Below are positions 63,449-64,000 of a stretch of DNA of 64,000 nucleotides, in pieces. Source of the stretch: Flavivirga jejuensis (GTDB lineage: Bacteria > Bacteroidota > Bacteroidia > Flavobacteriales > Flavobacteriaceae); the NCBI RefSeq assembly GCF_030540765.1, contig NZ_JAUOEL010000002.1, positions 558,001-622,000 of the forward strand, in the 5' to 3' direction. The notes under the pieces were generated by a model. The model was not told where the DNA came from. It ran no database searches and saw only the letters and a program-made list of their open reading frames with translations. How positions within the stretch are numbered: the stretch's first letter is position 1; each line of letters begins with the position of its first letter. The translations under genes and the position numbers were made by a program.

Positions 63449-63808
63449 ATGGAAAAGTTAACGAACAAAGAAGAAGAAATCATGCATATTTTATGGAAGC
63501 TGGAAAAGGCTTTTGTTAAAGATGTACTTGCAGAAATAAAAAAGGATAAGCCGCATTACAACACACTATCTACCATAATAAGAAATTTAGAAGAGAAAGG
63601 TTATGTGGCACATAATGCTTATGGCAAAACCCACCAATACTACCCTATTGTTAGTAAAAAAAAATACAAGAAAAAATTTATGAGCTTGGCTATAGACCAT
63701 TATTTTAACAATTCTTATAAAAGCATGGTGTCGTTTTTTGCTAAGGAAGAAAAGATTAGCGTAGACGAGCTTAAAGAAATTATTGCCTTAATAGAAAAAG
63801 ACAAATAG
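63449..63808 (+). CDS. BlaI/MecI/CopY family transcriptional repressor
   Basis: A 119-residue winged-helix repressor. The pattern LTNKEEEIMHILWKLEKAFV, NTLSTIIRNLEEKGYVAH and YPIVSKKKYKKKF matches BlaI-type proteins; the C-terminal third is the dimerisation part, cleaved by the partner protease in known systems. The next gene starts two bases after its stop and encodes an M56-like membrane protein, so this is a repressor/sensor pair. Confidence 0.92.
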   Translation: MEKLTNKEEEIMHILWKLEKAFVKDVLAEIKKDKPHYNTLSTIIRNLEEKGYVAHNAYGKTHQYYPIVSKKKYKKKFMSLAIDHYFNNSYKSMVSFFAKEEKISVDELKEIIALIEKDK

Positions 63809-63810
63809 CA

Positions 63811-64000
63811 ATGGTATATTTATTAAAAGCCTGTGTGGTAACTGCTATTTTTTATATAATCTATAAAGTTTTTTTGCAACGCAATACCTTTTTTAAATCC
63901 AATAGAGGCTTTCTTTTATTAGGCTTAATAACATCGTTTATCTTTCCTTTTCTAGTCATTCATACCTATATTGAATATACGCCTGCCTCTACTATAATAA
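63811..64000 (+). CDS. BlaR1/M56-like membrane protein, N-terminal part only
   Basis: The ATG at 63811 opens a frame that runs off the window after 63 codons. MVYLLKACVVTAIFYIIYKV with FLQRNTFFKSNRGFLLLG and SFIFPFLVIHTYIEY gives two membrane helices, the usual start of Bacteroidota M56 (BlaR1) proteins. The peptidase motif HEXXH would be further downstream. The position behind BlaI supports the call. Confidence 0.75.
   Translation, partial: MVYLLKACVVTAIFYIIYKVFLQRNTFFKSNRGFLLLGLITSFIFPFLVIHTYIEYTPASTII

Noticed and set aside
1-64000. tRNA or rRNA genes
   Set aside because: No cloverleaf with a TTC-arm consensus or rRNA core sequence was noticed on either strand; a tRNAscan run would be needed to exclude one.

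Overview
The window is a chromosomal segment of a low-GC marine-type Bacteroidota, most likely a Flavobacteriaceae. The signs are: many lipoproteins and TonB-dependent receptors; families restricted to or typical of Bacteroidota (DUF4197, DUF3078, DUF4374, a Lacal_2735-like small protein, a lipoprotein-type peptidase M49, glutamine synthetase III next to a GSII-type enzyme); almost no Shine-Dalgarno sequences; and repeated TAnnTTTG boxes, the flavobacterial -7 promoter element. No rRNA, tRNA, CRISPR array, phage module or complete insertion sequence was seen.

Layout. 1-8.8 kb: a truncated dipeptidyl peptidase III, an SRPBCC/GyrI-like protein, the fluoride channel gene crcB followed by decayed crcB copies, a PsiD-like pyruvoyl decarboxylase with a C-terminal triple repeat, an MBOAT acyltransferase with its SGNH-type partner, and a DUF1684 lipoprotein. 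8.8-21.4 kb: cytochrome P450, a possible small RNA unit, an MFS transporter with a shortened VOC protein, an Lrp regulator, the fused B12-dependent acyl-CoA mutase IcmF, PurU, a DUF4197 protein and small hypothetical genes. 21.4-41.8 kb: a 20-kb NRPS-independent siderophore (NIS) locus. 41.8-52.8 kb: repeat-rich accessory DNA with release factor 1, PyrF, a small ABC unit, two single-gene units each bounded by imperfect palindromes, and a tandem duplication of a beta-helix lipoprotein gene. 52.8-64 kb: class II ribonucleotide reductase, a DUF3078 protein, PurM, two divergent glutamine synthetases, a Ca2+/Na+ exchanger and the start of a BlaI/BlaR1-like pair.

How the siderophore locus works together. 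One leftward operon reads nitroreductase, PLP decarboxylase, a fused NIS synthetase-acetyltransferase, an amine N-hydroxylase, a TonB receptor and a DUF4374 lipoprotein. Behind it on the same strand lie a second NIS synthetase, a MATE exporter, an acyl carrier protein, an AMP-dependent ligase and a periplasmic-binding-fold protein. Diverging from the operon are an Fe(II)/2-oxoglutarate oxygenase and a second TonB receptor. Decarboxylase, hydroxylase, acetyltransferase and two NIS synthetases suggest a citrate-hydroxamate siderophore. The ACP/ligase pair and the oxygenase are not part of the standard pathway and are the best candidates for new chemistry. The divergent promoter region is tandemly duplicated, and a shared palindromic motif, probably an iron-dependent operator, occurs in both copies and again before the second receptor.

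At least five families of short non-coding repeats occupy the gene-free stretches. One of them is present in one arm and absent from the other arm of the 2-kb tandem duplication, which is direct evidence of movement.
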